A stretch of DNA of 64,000 nt from Flavobacterium piscisymbiosum (GTDB taxonomy: Bacteria > Bacteroidota > Bacteroidia > Flavobacteriales > Flavobacteriaceae). Position 1 is the stretch's first letter; every line of letters begins with the position of its first letter. The DNA lies in the NCBI RefSeq assembly GCF_020905295.1, contig NZ_JAJJMM010000001.1:4588001-4652000 (forward strand). The letters run 5' to 3'. A model generated the notes under the pieces. That model was not told the origin of the DNA, made no database searches, and was given only the letters and a program-made list of their open reading frames with translations. Made by a program: the position numbers and the translations under genes. Positions 17,979-25,369 of the stretch are shown in pieces.

Positions 17979-18650
17979 TTAAATTGTTTCATGTTCCAGG
18001 TTCTTGCCCTGAAAAACATTATTAAAATTACTTGAGATAATCCCTTGCAATTCTTTGATTGTTATATTTTTATATTCTGATGCTACATTATAAACCTGCT
18101 GAATTCCTTCTTCGATTGTATCTGTTTCCAGAAAAAAGCGATCATTCGGAATATTTTCAAAAACAGGTTTTAAATCTGGATTTCTCAATAGATATTTTCC
18201 AAATGAAAGATAAAATCCTGCTGTTATTAATTGATTGGCGATTTGACTATTTTTCGAAAAACCATGAATAATCATCGGAACCGATATTTTCATTTTCTTT
18301 TTAACAGCAATTACTTCCTGAAAAGCAGCTACGCAATGTATCACAACCGGTTTTTTATATTTTTCGGCCAAAGCCAGTTGTTTTTCAAAAACTATAATTT
18401 GCTGCTCAAACGGAATTTCAATGCGTTTGTCTAAACCACATTCGCCAATCGCCAGGCAATTTTGAGTCTGTAGTTTTTCTTCGATAATTTTCAAATATTC
18501 CTCAATTTGATCTTCCTTAATATACCACGGATGAATCCCAATGGAATAAAACGGAATTGAATCATCAAATTCATTCGGATATTGATTGACCAACTCCAAT
18601 ACATTCGGTTGATTCGTAAATTGATGGGTATGAAAATTAAAGAATTCCAT
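17979..18650 (-). CDS. TatD-family metal-dependent hydrolase
   Basis: A 223-residue TIM-barrel deoxyribonuclease-like hydrolase. The first metal motif is HTH at residues 7-9. IGIHPWYI (37-44), AIGECGLD (the conserved Glu in a GE-GLD motif, about 91-98), VIHC (about 128-131) and FLETD (about 183-187) complete the TatD metal-site landmarks. TatD proteins have 3'-5' exonuclease or other hydrolase activity. The start codon overlaps the last base of the upstream DUF1684 stop codon, so translation is coupled. It is a little shorter than TatD/YcfH (about 260). Confidence 0.92.
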   Translation of the reverse strand: MEFFNFHTHQFTNQPNVLELVNQYPNEFDDSIPFYSIGIHPWYIKEDQIEEYLKIIEEKLQTQNCLAIGECGLDKRIEIPFEQQIIVFEKQLALAEKYKKPVVIHCVAAFQEVIAVKKKMKISVPMIIHGFSKNSQIANQLITAGFYLSFGKYLLRNPDLKPVFENIPNDRFFLETDTIEEGIQQVYNVASEYKNITIKELQGIISSNFNNVFQGKNLEHETI

Positions 18651-19249
18651 TAATGAAATGTTTTAACTCCGGCTTTTATTTCTACATTCAAATCGTTTTC
18701 TAAAGGAACAAGCGGACAAGAATATTTATGATTATAAGCACAATACGGATTATAAGCCTGATTAAAATCGACCGCGATTGTATTTCCTTTCGGAATTTTT
18801 AAATCGATATATCTTCCTCCTATATAACTTTCTTTTCCGGAAGTCAAATCTGAAAAAGGCAGAAACAAATGATCTTTGTATTCTTTGGTTTTCGAAAGTT
18901 CTATATTTCTATAAACATTCAGTTTAAGCGCAACTCCGTCTATAGTAAAATATAAAGTTCCGTACTTGATATATTTTGGCGTTCTTGTTCCTGTGGTTTT
19001 CATTTCGAAAACTTTTTCGTTTTGTGCTTTTTCGAATTTAGCATTCACAAAATACTTACTGTTTATAGGATAAAAATCTAAAGTTTTAAAAGTCTTTAAA
19101 TCTTCTGCCATCAACGGACTAGTTTTAGCATCAGCATATTCGCCATTAATGGTCTTCTGAAATTTTTCAGCTTCTTTTTGATCAAATTTATTTTGGCCAA
19201 AACAGAAATTCACAATCAGTAATATTAAAAAAGCAATACCGTTTTTCAT
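18650..19249 (-). CDS. DUF1684 domain protein, exported
   Basis: I place the start at the ATG at 19249, giving 199 residues, because it begins with a typical signal peptide (MKNGIAFLILLIVNFCFGQ). The longer open frame upstream would cover the promoter of the divergent MFS gene. The mature part matches DUF1684: KSSPL-like segment (TSPLMAEDLKTFKTLDFYPIN), a central beta region (YIKYGTLYFTIDGVALKLNVY), and the conserved end FNQAYNPYCAYNHKYSCPLVPLEN. Function is unknown; the family is common in Bacteroidota next to housekeeping hydrolases. Its stop overlaps the TatD start. Confidence 0.88.
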   Translation of the reverse strand: MKNGIAFLILLIVNFCFGQNKFDQKEAEKFQKTINGEYADAKTSPLMAEDLKTFKTLDFYPINSKYFVNAKFEKAQNEKVFEMKTTGTRTPKYIKYGTLYFTIDGVALKLNVYRNIELSKTKEYKDHLFLPFSDLTSGKESYIGGRYIDLKIPKGNTIAVDFNQAYNPYCAYNHKYSCPLVPLENDLNVEIKAGVKTFH

Positions 19250-19264
19250 CTTTGAAATTTTGAG

Positions 19265-19295
19265 CAAAAATAGTTTAAAAGTAACAAAGCAGCAA
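19265..19295 (-). promoter_or_regulatory. candidate promoter of the DUF1684-tatD-tcdA operon
   Basis: On the minus strand TTG (plus 19293-19295) is followed after 20 bases by TATTTTTG (19265-19272), close to the Bacteroidota consensus. The predicted start site is a few bases from the ATG at 19249, so the leader would be very short. Confidence 0.55.
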
Positions 19296-19346
19296 CCTGT
19301 GATCCCTACAAAGTTTTGTAACTTTGCTGCAAATAACTTATTTATA

Positions 19347-20564
19347 ATGCTCAAGACCGCTTTTAGTCACTACATCAATAATTTTAAAGGATTTTCAAGA
19401 GAAATTTGGATACTTACAATTGTCACTTTTATCAATCGTGCGGGAACGATGGTGCTTCCTTTTTTATCAAAATATTTAAAAGAAGATCTTCAGTTTACTT
19501 ATAATCAAGTGGGATGGATTATGGTAGCCTTTGGTTTAGGATCAATGTTAGGATCCTGGCTTGGCGGAAAATTATCTGATAAAATTGGTTTTTACAAAAT
19601 CATGATTTTTAGTTTATTTACGAGCGGAGTCTCACTTTTCTTTATACAATATATTACCACATTTTGGACTTTGTGCATTGCCATGTTTGTTTTAATGACC
19701 ATTGCAGATATGTTTCGTCCGGCAATGTTTGTTTCGCTTGGCGCTTATGCCAAACCAGAAAACAGAACTAGAGCCTTGACTTTAGTTCGTTTAGCAGTAA
19801 ATTTAGGTTTTGCCGCCGGTCCTGCGTTAGGAGGTTTGATTATTATGGGAATTGGATATTCAGGTTTGTTCTGGATTGATGGAGCTTCGTGTATTATCTC
19901 GATTTCGATTTTTGCTTTATTGGTTAAAGAAAAGAAAAAAGTGATTCATGAAGACAAAGCTGAAAGTGCAGCAGCAATAAAGTCGGTTTTTCATGATAAA
20001 ATCTTTTGGGTTTTCTTGTTTGTGAGCTTTGTTACGGCTATGATATTTTTTCAGCTTTTTACGACTTTACCTTTGTATCATAATGAAAAATTTGGCCTAA
20101 GCGAATTTCAAACCGGATTATTAATGACCTTAAACGGACTTTTAATCTTTGCGCTGGAAATGCCAACAGTTGGTTTTATGGAAAGAAAAGGATTTCCTAA
20201 AATTAGGATTATCATTCTTGGATCGTTTATAATGTCACTCAGTTTCTTTTTATTATTAATAAATGTCTGGGCTGGAATTCTCGTTATTAGCATGATTTGC
20301 ATTTCGATTGGCGAAATTCTAACGTTTCCGTTTTCGAATGCTTTTGCTTTAAGCAGAGCTCCAAAAGGTCAGGAAGGCCGCTATATGGCACTTTATACGA
20401 TGAGTTTTAGCTTGGCACATATTATTAGCTCAAAAGTTGGTTTTGAAATTATTTCCAGATTAGGCTATCAAATCAACTGGCTTTTTATGGCTTGTATAGG
20501 AGTTTTTGCAACGCTTTGTTGTTTATGGATTAGAAAGGCTTTGCTAAGAGAAAAGGTTACTTAA
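19347..20564 (+). CDS. major facilitator superfamily transporter
   Basis: I choose the ATG at 19347 (405 residues), since the longer frame runs back over the divergent promoter region. The product has about 12 membrane helices. The signature loop 2-3 motif GSWLGGKLSDKIGFYK lies at about 63-78, and the second half has a weaker counterpart (GFMERKGFPKIR). It resembles MFS drug/small-molecule exporters of the DHA1 type (YdeE/MdtH-like). The substrate is unknown. A TAACTTTG box lies at 19319-19326. No partner gene is adjacent in the same direction. Confidence 0.9.
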   Translation: MLKTAFSHYINNFKGFSREIWILTIVTFINRAGTMVLPFLSKYLKEDLQFTYNQVGWIMVAFGLGSMLGSWLGGKLSDKIGFYKIMIFSLFTSGVSLFFIQYITTFWTLCIAMFVLMTIADMFRPAMFVSLGAYAKPENRTRALTLVRLAVNLGFAAGPALGGLIIMGIGYSGLFWIDGASCIISISIFALLVKEKKKVIHEDKAESAAAIKSVFHDKIFWVFLFVSFVTAMIFFQLFTTLPLYHNEKFGLSEFQTGLLMTLNGLLIFALEMPTVGFMERKGFPKIRIIILGSFIMSLSFFLLLINVWAGILVISMICISIGEILTFPFSNAFALSRAPKGQEGRYMALYTMSFSLAHIISSKVGFEIISRLGYQINWLFMACIGVFATLCCLWIRKALLREKVT

Positions 20565-20599
20565 GGTTCTATTTTACTGATTTACATTTATCTGGCAAA

Positions 20600-20790
20600 T
20601 TTTACCGCAATTCCGATAGCTATCGGGAGCTAAGATTTACGCAAAGTTCGCTAAGTTATTTTAAGGTGATATTTTTATAAACATAAAGTTCGCAAAGCTT
20701 TTTCAACACAAAGCTTTGCGAACTTTTTTATTTAATAAAATCACACTTTAGATATAAAAAACTTTGCGCTCTTTGCGGTAAAATTTTCAT
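20600..20790. repeat. intergenic repeats related to the cgcaaag family, with a 14-bp palindrome
   Basis: The 370-base gap between the MFS gene and blaI contains cgcaaagttcgctaag-type units like those in the 1.4-2.4 kb array, plus the perfect palindrome ccgatagctatcgg (20613-20626). A terminator hairpin and the blaI promoter, listed separately, are the only functional sites I see. Confidence 0.6.
20685..20726 (+). terminator. strong terminator hairpin downstream of the MFS gene
   Basis: A perfect 16-bp stem (aaagttcgcaaagctt at 20685-20700 / aagctttgcgaacttt at 20711-20726) with a 10-base loop is followed by more T. It lies 120 bases after the MFS stop and insulates the blaI locus. Confidence 0.8.
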
Positions 20791-20872
20791 CCTCCATTTT
20801 AATCTAAAAATCATACAATTATGGATACGCTTATATTATTTAAAAACAATTAAACTTCTTTTTTAGTTAAAT

Positions 20873-20917
20873 AACTATTTTTATAGTTGCGTAACTAGAA
20901 AAATAGTTGTAGGTTTG
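20873..20917 (+). promoter_or_regulatory. operator-promoter of the blaI-M56 locus
   Basis: Two 16-base arms (aactatttttatagtt at 20873-20888 and aactagaaaaatagtt at 20893-20908) form a dyad around gcgt, with 15 of 16 positions complementary. A TAGGTTTG -7 box (20910-20917) follows directly, with TTG (20887-20889) 20 bases upstream, so the dyad covers the -33 element. This is the position expected for a repressor of the BlaI/MecI type. The blaI start codon is 18 bases downstream. Confidence 0.75.
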
Positions 20918-20934
20918 AATTAAAATAAAAAAAC

Positions 20935-21303
20935 ATGCAAAAGTTAACCAACAAGGAAGAGGAAATCATGCAAATTTTATGGAAACTTAAAAAAGCATTC
21001 GTAAAAGAAATACAAGCAGAGATTACTGAAGATCAACCACATTACAACACGCTTTCTACGATTGTGCGCAATCTTGAAGAGAAAGGTTTTGTGGGTCATA
21101 ATGCATTTGGAAATACGCATCAGTATTATCCAATAGTTACTTTAGAAGCTTATAGTAAAAAGTACATGAAGACTGCAATCGACAACTATTTTAATAGTTC
21201 GTATAAAAATATGGTTTCGTTTTTTGCCAAAGAAGAAAAAATTTCGGCAGCAGAATTACGTGAAATTTTAGCTATGATCGAAACTCCAAAAGAAGAAAAA
21301 TAA
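20935..21303 (+). CDS. BlaI/MecI-type transcriptional repressor, copy 1
   Basis: A 122-residue winged-helix regulator of the penicillinase-repressor family. The N-terminal wing-helix covers LTNKEEEIMQILWKLKKAFVKEIQAEI ... HYNTLSTIVRNLEEKGFVGH (about 3-57), and the C-terminal dimerisation helices include NMVSFFAKEEKISAAELREIL (about 92-112). In BlaI/MecI the partner protease triggers cleavage in the equivalent NF segment; here SFF sits in its place. The M56 sensor gene starts 6 bases after the stop. A nearly identical paralogue lies at 24996, and both presumably act on the dyad upstream of this gene. Confidence 0.94.
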   Translation: MQKLTNKEEEIMQILWKLKKAFVKEIQAEITEDQPHYNTLSTIVRNLEEKGFVGHNAFGNTHQYYPIVTLEAYSKKYMKTAIDNYFNSSYKNMVSFFAKEEKISAAELREILAMIETPKEEK

Positions 21304-21309
21304 ATTATT

Positions 21310-23322
21310 ATGGAAGCATTTTTCATATTTATCGCAAAATCCTGTGGACTATTAGTTTTGTTTTATTGTGCGTATTATTTTTTACTGCGCAAAGAAACTT
21401 TTTTTACTAGTAACAGATGGTTTTTATTGGCTGGGCTAATTACTTCTATTGTATTGCCATTTTTGGTTTACACCAAAGAGATATGGGTTGACCCTACTCC
21501 AATGATAAATTTAAATGTTTCCCAAATCAATGTCAGTCAGCCGATAGAGGAATCTTTTGAAATAAATTGGAACTATGTATTTCTTGTCCTATATAGTATA
21601 GGTTTCCTGATTTTTGTATTCAAATTTTTAATTGATTTTAGAAGCTTAAACTCCGTTTTAAAAGGAAAAAAAATATCACAACAAGCTGACTTTAAATTTA
21701 TTGATACTAAAGAAAATATTGCACCATTCTCTTATTTCGACTATATCGTTTACAATTCATCAATGTACACGACTGTAGAATTAGAGAATATCATTGAGCA
21801 CGAAAAAGTGCATAGTGAGCAAAATCATACTTTCGATGTACTTATCTCAAGAGTATTCTGCATTCTTTTCTGGTTCAATCCGGTTGTGTGGCTTTATAAA
21901 AAGGCAATTACCCAAAATCTTGAATTTATTGCAGATAAGGTTGCTGCACAAAGAATAACCGATAGAAGATCATATCAATACACCCTTTTAAAAATAACAA
22001 CACATGAAAATTGTGTTGCCATCACCAATCATTTTTATCAATCATTAATCAAAAAACGAATCGTTATGTTAAACAAAAATCAATCAAAAAAACGAAATTC
22101 CTGGAAGTTTTGTGTTGTTGTTCCTGCACTTGTTGTGTTTGTTCTTTTATTTCAAATTGAGACTATTGCGCATGAAAAACCTCAATTGGTAACTGTAAAA
22201 AGCAATACAGAAGGAATTGATGTTTTTAAAATCACGAAAACAACTACAGATGAGGAATTCAATCAAAAAGTAAAAACGCTGAAGGAGAATTTTGACATTA
22301 CAGCTTCTTTTTCAGATTTGGAAAGAAATTCAAAAAATGAACTAATAGCAATTAAAGTCGAACTAAAAAAAGGAAATGAAATTGCCAGGCAAATGCAGGT
22401 AGAAGGAAACAATGCCATCAAAGCTTTTGCAATCATTATCTCTACACTTGAAAACGGAAAACTAACAGTAGATTTTAAAACTGATGAAACTGCGATTACC
22501 AATGAAAATATACAAGCTTTAAACAATTCGGCATTAACCGGAGAAAAAGAAATTTTTATTAATGGTGAAAAAGCGACTGAGGCAGAACTAAATAATTTAG
22601 ATTCTAAAGAAATTGAGAGTATGGATGTTTCGAAAAAATCAGGCAAAGCAACCATCAAAATCATTACTAAACATCTTACGAAACCAATTAAAATTAGTGA
22701 CAAAGAAATTTATATTAATGGTGTAAAATCAAACCAAAAAGAATTATCAGATCTGGATCAAAACACAATTGAGAGTGTTGATGTAAATACTAAAGGAAAT
22801 ACAATTGAAATTACCACAAAAACGGTAACCAATAGTAATGATTCTAAAACAACTGCTAATGTTGTAACAATTTCAGGCCAGCAAGAAAAGCCTATTGTTT
22901 TAATTAATGGTAAACTTACCAGTCCTGATTTTGACATGAATGATATTGACCCTAACAAAATAGGCAATATGAATGTTTTGAAAGGACAAAAAGCAACGGA
23001 AAAATATGGTTCAGACGGAAAAAATGGCGTGATAGAAATCATTACTAAAACCCCAACAGACAAAGACGGAAATGAAAAAAGAATTTATAGAGGATATCCA
23101 ACGATTAAAAGCTCTACTAGCGAATCATCGACTACTATAAAATCAGATACTAAGGGCAAAAAATTAATAATTGTTGACGGAGTAATAGTAACAGATAAAA
23201 GCATGAATGACCTAAATTCTTTAGACATTGAAAAAATGCAAATCTATAAGGGGGCTGAAGCTATTGCAAAATATGGAGAAAAAGGAAAAGATGGTGTAAT
23301 TGTTATTACTACGAGAAAATAA
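21310..23322 (+). CDS. BlaR1-like M56 sensor metallopeptidase 1, with four TonB-plug-like modules
   Basis: A 670-residue membrane protein. Helices lie at about 4-26, 36-55 and 89-108. The zinc site HEKVH is at 164-168, with Glu195 in NLEFIAD as the likely third ligand, and a fourth helix is at about 266-283. In BlaR1/MecR1 this part faces the cytoplasm and triggers loss of the repressor. The periplasmic part has a 95-residue domain (about 300-395) shared with the two paralogues. Four repeats follow at about 413-454, 465-504, 527-580 and 617-670, each with (I/V)-x-(N/D)-G near the start, and the last two with KYG-x-x-GK-(N/D)-GV. The repeats resemble the plug motif of SusC/TonB-dependent receptors. 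There is no penicillin-binding domain, so the ligand is unknown. Confidence 0.9.
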   Translation: MEAFFIFIAKSCGLLVLFYCAYYFLLRKETFFTSNRWFLLAGLITSIVLPFLVYTKEIWVDPTPMINLNVSQINVSQPIEESFEINWNYVFLVLYSIGFLIFVFKFLIDFRSLNSVLKGKKISQQADFKFIDTKENIAPFSYFDYIVYNSSMYTTVELENIIEHEKVHSEQNHTFDVLISRVFCILFWFNPVVWLYKKAITQNLEFIADKVAAQRITDRRSYQYTLLKITTHENCVAITNHFYQSLIKKRIVMLNKNQSKKRNSWKFCVVVPALVVFVLLFQIETIAHEKPQLVTVKSNTEGIDVFKITKTTTDEEFNQKVKTLKENFDITASFSDLERNSKNELIAIKVELKKGNEIARQMQVEGNNAIKAFAIIISTLENGKLTVDFKTDETAITNENIQALNNSALTGEKEIFINGEKATEAELNNLDSKEIESMDVSKKSGKATIKIITKHLTKPIKISDKEIYINGVKSNQKELSDLDQNTIESVDVNTKGNTIEITTKTVTNSNDSKTTANVVTISGQQEKPIVLINGKLTSPDFDMNDIDPNKIGNMNVLKGQKATEKYGSDGKNGVIEIITKTPTDKDGNEKRIYRGYPTIKSSTSESSTTIKSDTKGKKLIIVDGVIVTDKSMNDLNSLDIEKMQIYKGAEAIAKYGEKGKDGVIVITTRK

Positions 23323-23337
23323 TTAAAACCCTGGTCT

Positions 23338-23367
23338 GTGACTGAAACTCCAAAAAAAGATAAATAA
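23338..23367 (+). pseudogene. relic of the 3' end of a third blaI copy
   Basis: The 50 bases between the first and second M56 genes end in codons for TETPKKDK and a stop, followed after 5 bases by the M56 start. Both intact blaI genes end in an almost identical way (IETPKEEK and IETPQEVQ, stop, then 5-6 bases to the M56 start). No remaining blaI sequence lies upstream of 23338. The simplest reading is that a blaI-M56 unit was triplicated and the middle blaI then deleted. Confidence 0.75.
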
Positions 23368-23372
23368 ATATT

Positions 23373-24968
23373 ATGGAAACACTTTTCACATTTATCGCAA
23401 AATCAAGCGGATTGCTAGTATTGTTTTATTGTGCTTATTATTTTTTACTGCGCAAAGAGACTTTTTTTAATAGCAACAGATGGTTTTTATTGGCCGGATT
23501 AATTACTTCTATTGTATTGCCTTTTATAGTGTATACAAAAACAGTTTGGGTTGATCCTACTCCGCTTTTAACGGATAATTTTCAAAATTATACTTCACAG
23601 TCAGTTGATACTACATCTTTTACAATCGATTGGAATTTAATTTTAATAGCTGTTTATACTATTGGATTTCTGGCATTAGTAATAAAATTTGCTTTTGATT
23701 TTTATAGTTTAAATACGGTATTAAAAGGCAAAAAAGTAAAGCAACAAGCTGATTTTAAATTTGTAGATATCAACGAAAATATTGCTCCTTTCTCCTACTT
23801 TGATTATATCGTTTACAACTCATCACTGTACAGCGCCTCAGAGTTAGAAAGTATTCTTGAACATGAAAAAGTGCATAGTGAGCAAAATCATACCATAGAT
23901 GTTTTAGTATCGAGAGTATTTTGTGTGTTATTTTGGTTCAACCCTATTATTTGGCTTTATAAAAAAGCCATTTTGCAAAATCTTGAGTTTATTGCAGATA
24001 ATGAAGCAGCACAAAAAATATCCGACAAAAAAGCGTATCAATACACGCTTTTAAAAATAACAACACATGAAAATTGTGTTGCCATTACCAATCATTTTTA
24101 TCAATCATTAATCAAAAAACGAATCATTATGTTAAACAAAAAACAATCAAAAAAGAGAAATTCCTGGAAGTTCTATGTTGTAATTCCGGCACTTGCGGCT
24201 TTTGTTCTTTTATTTCAGGTTGAAGTAATTGCAAAAGAAAAACAACAAATTATAAAAGATCTCTCAGGAGAAATTAAGTCTGTAGATGTCTACAAAATCA
24301 AAAAGAATGCTACAGATGCTGAATTAAAAGAGATAAAAGAGAAACTAAAATCGATTCATAATATTGACTTTAAAGCCTCTGAAATAAAAAGAAATGCCGA
24401 AAACAATCTTACTTCACTTAAAATTGAGATCAAAAACGGCAAGCAGCAAGCCCAATCTATTCAAACTGGAGGAAATAAACCAATTGAAGATTTTGGAATA
24501 GTCGTTACAACAGATAAAGACGGTAACAAAAAAATAGGTATTCAAACTGGTGATGAAACAAGTAAAGATCAAAAAACTTCAAATACCAAAAAAATAACAA
24601 TACACCAAGACACCAACGGTAACATTAATACTGACAAAAATGTTAAAAATAATCATACTTCTAATAAAAGCACTAGTACAAGTACTAGTACAAATATTGT
24701 AAGCGCTGATGCTGCTAATTCTTATAGCTACAATATAAATAGTAACGTTAAAAACGGAACCGTTATAACAGTTTCTTCAGAAAATGCACAAAAATCAGAA
24801 CCATTAATAATTGTTGATGGTATTGTAATTACGTCAAATAATAGTACAGAAGACCTTCAGAAACTTAATATCCAATCAATGAATGTTTTTAAAGGTCCTG
24901 AGGCTTCAAAAAAATATGGCGAAGAAGGTAAAAACGGAGTAATTGTAATAGAAACTAAAAAAGAATAG
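23373..24968 (+). CDS. BlaR1-like M56 sensor metallopeptidase 2, with one TonB-plug-like module
   Basis: A 531-residue paralogue of the preceding protein. The first 300 residues are close to copy 1, with the same helices and the HEKVH zinc motif at 164-168. The shared periplasmic domain (about 293-385) is followed by a Ser/Thr/Asn-rich linker with TSTSTST repeats and a single C-terminal plug-like module (about 476-531; IIVDGIVIT ... KKYGEEGKNGVIVIE). The likely role is the same membrane-embedded signalling protease with a different sensor arm. It begins 5 bases after the relic of its own blaI partner, and an intact blaI follows 27 bases downstream. Confidence 0.88.
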   Translation: METLFTFIAKSSGLLVLFYCAYYFLLRKETFFNSNRWFLLAGLITSIVLPFIVYTKTVWVDPTPLLTDNFQNYTSQSVDTTSFTIDWNLILIAVYTIGFLALVIKFAFDFYSLNTVLKGKKVKQQADFKFVDINENIAPFSYFDYIVYNSSLYSASELESILEHEKVHSEQNHTIDVLVSRVFCVLFWFNPIIWLYKKAILQNLEFIADNEAAQKISDKKAYQYTLLKITTHENCVAITNHFYQSLIKKRIIMLNKKQSKKRNSWKFYVVIPALAAFVLLFQVEVIAKEKQQIIKDLSGEIKSVDVYKIKKNATDAELKEIKEKLKSIHNIDFKASEIKRNAENNLTSLKIEIKNGKQQAQSIQTGGNKPIEDFGIVVTTDKDGNKKIGIQTGDETSKDQKTSNTKKITIHQDTNGNINTDKNVKNNHTSNKSTSTSTSTNIVSADAANSYSYNINSNVKNGTVITVSSENAQKSEPLIIVDGIVITSNNSTEDLQKLNIQSMNVFKGPEASKKYGEEGKNGVIVIETKKE

Positions 24969-24995
24969 TTTCTATTACTTAAAAAACTAAAAATC

Positions 24996-25364
24996 ATGCA
25001 AAAGTTAACCAATAAAGAAGAAGAAATCATGCACATTTTATGGAAGCTGAAAAAGGCATTCGTAAAAGAAATACAGGCAGAGATTATTGAAGACCAGCCA
25101 CATTACAATACGCTTTCGACAATTGTACGCAATCTTGAAGAAAAAGGTTTTGTAGGTCATGTTGCTTTTGGAAATACGCATCAATATCATCCGGTAATTA
25201 CGCTGGAGACTTATAGCAAAAAGTATATGAATACCGCAATTGACAACTATTTTAATAGTTCATATAAAAATATGGTGTCGTTTTTTGCCAAAGAAGAAAA
25301 AATTTCGGCAGCTGAATTACGCGAGATCTTAGCTATGATTGAAACTCCTCAAGAAGTACAATAA
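24996..25364 (+). CDS. BlaI/MecI-type transcriptional repressor, copy 2
   Basis: A 122-residue winged-helix repressor that differs from copy 1 at only about a dozen positions, mostly conservative, and keeps the same start, length and C-terminal FFAKEEKIS segment. No dyad like that at 20873 is present in the 27 bases upstream, so this gene is probably transcribed from the promoter of the first unit. The third M56 gene starts 5 bases after its stop. Such close paralogues could form mixed dimers. Confidence 0.93.
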   Translation: MQKLTNKEEEIMHILWKLKKAFVKEIQAEIIEDQPHYNTLSTIVRNLEEKGFVGHVAFGNTHQYHPVITLETYSKKYMNTAIDNYFNSSYKNMVSFFAKEEKISAAELREILAMIETPQEVQ

Positions 25365-25369
25365 TCGTT

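Noticed and set aside
22263..22703. A 146-residue minus-strand frame inside the first M56 gene
   Set aside because: Its sequence mirrors the codon bias of the sense gene, and the sense frame has clear domains.
23131..23319. The idea that the plug-like end of the first M56 gene is a fused fragment of a TonB-dependent receptor gene
   Set aside because: The whole frame is continuous, the module is repeated four times and also occurs once in the paralogue, and no barrel sequence follows, so it looks like an evolved domain and not a recent fusion or frameshift.
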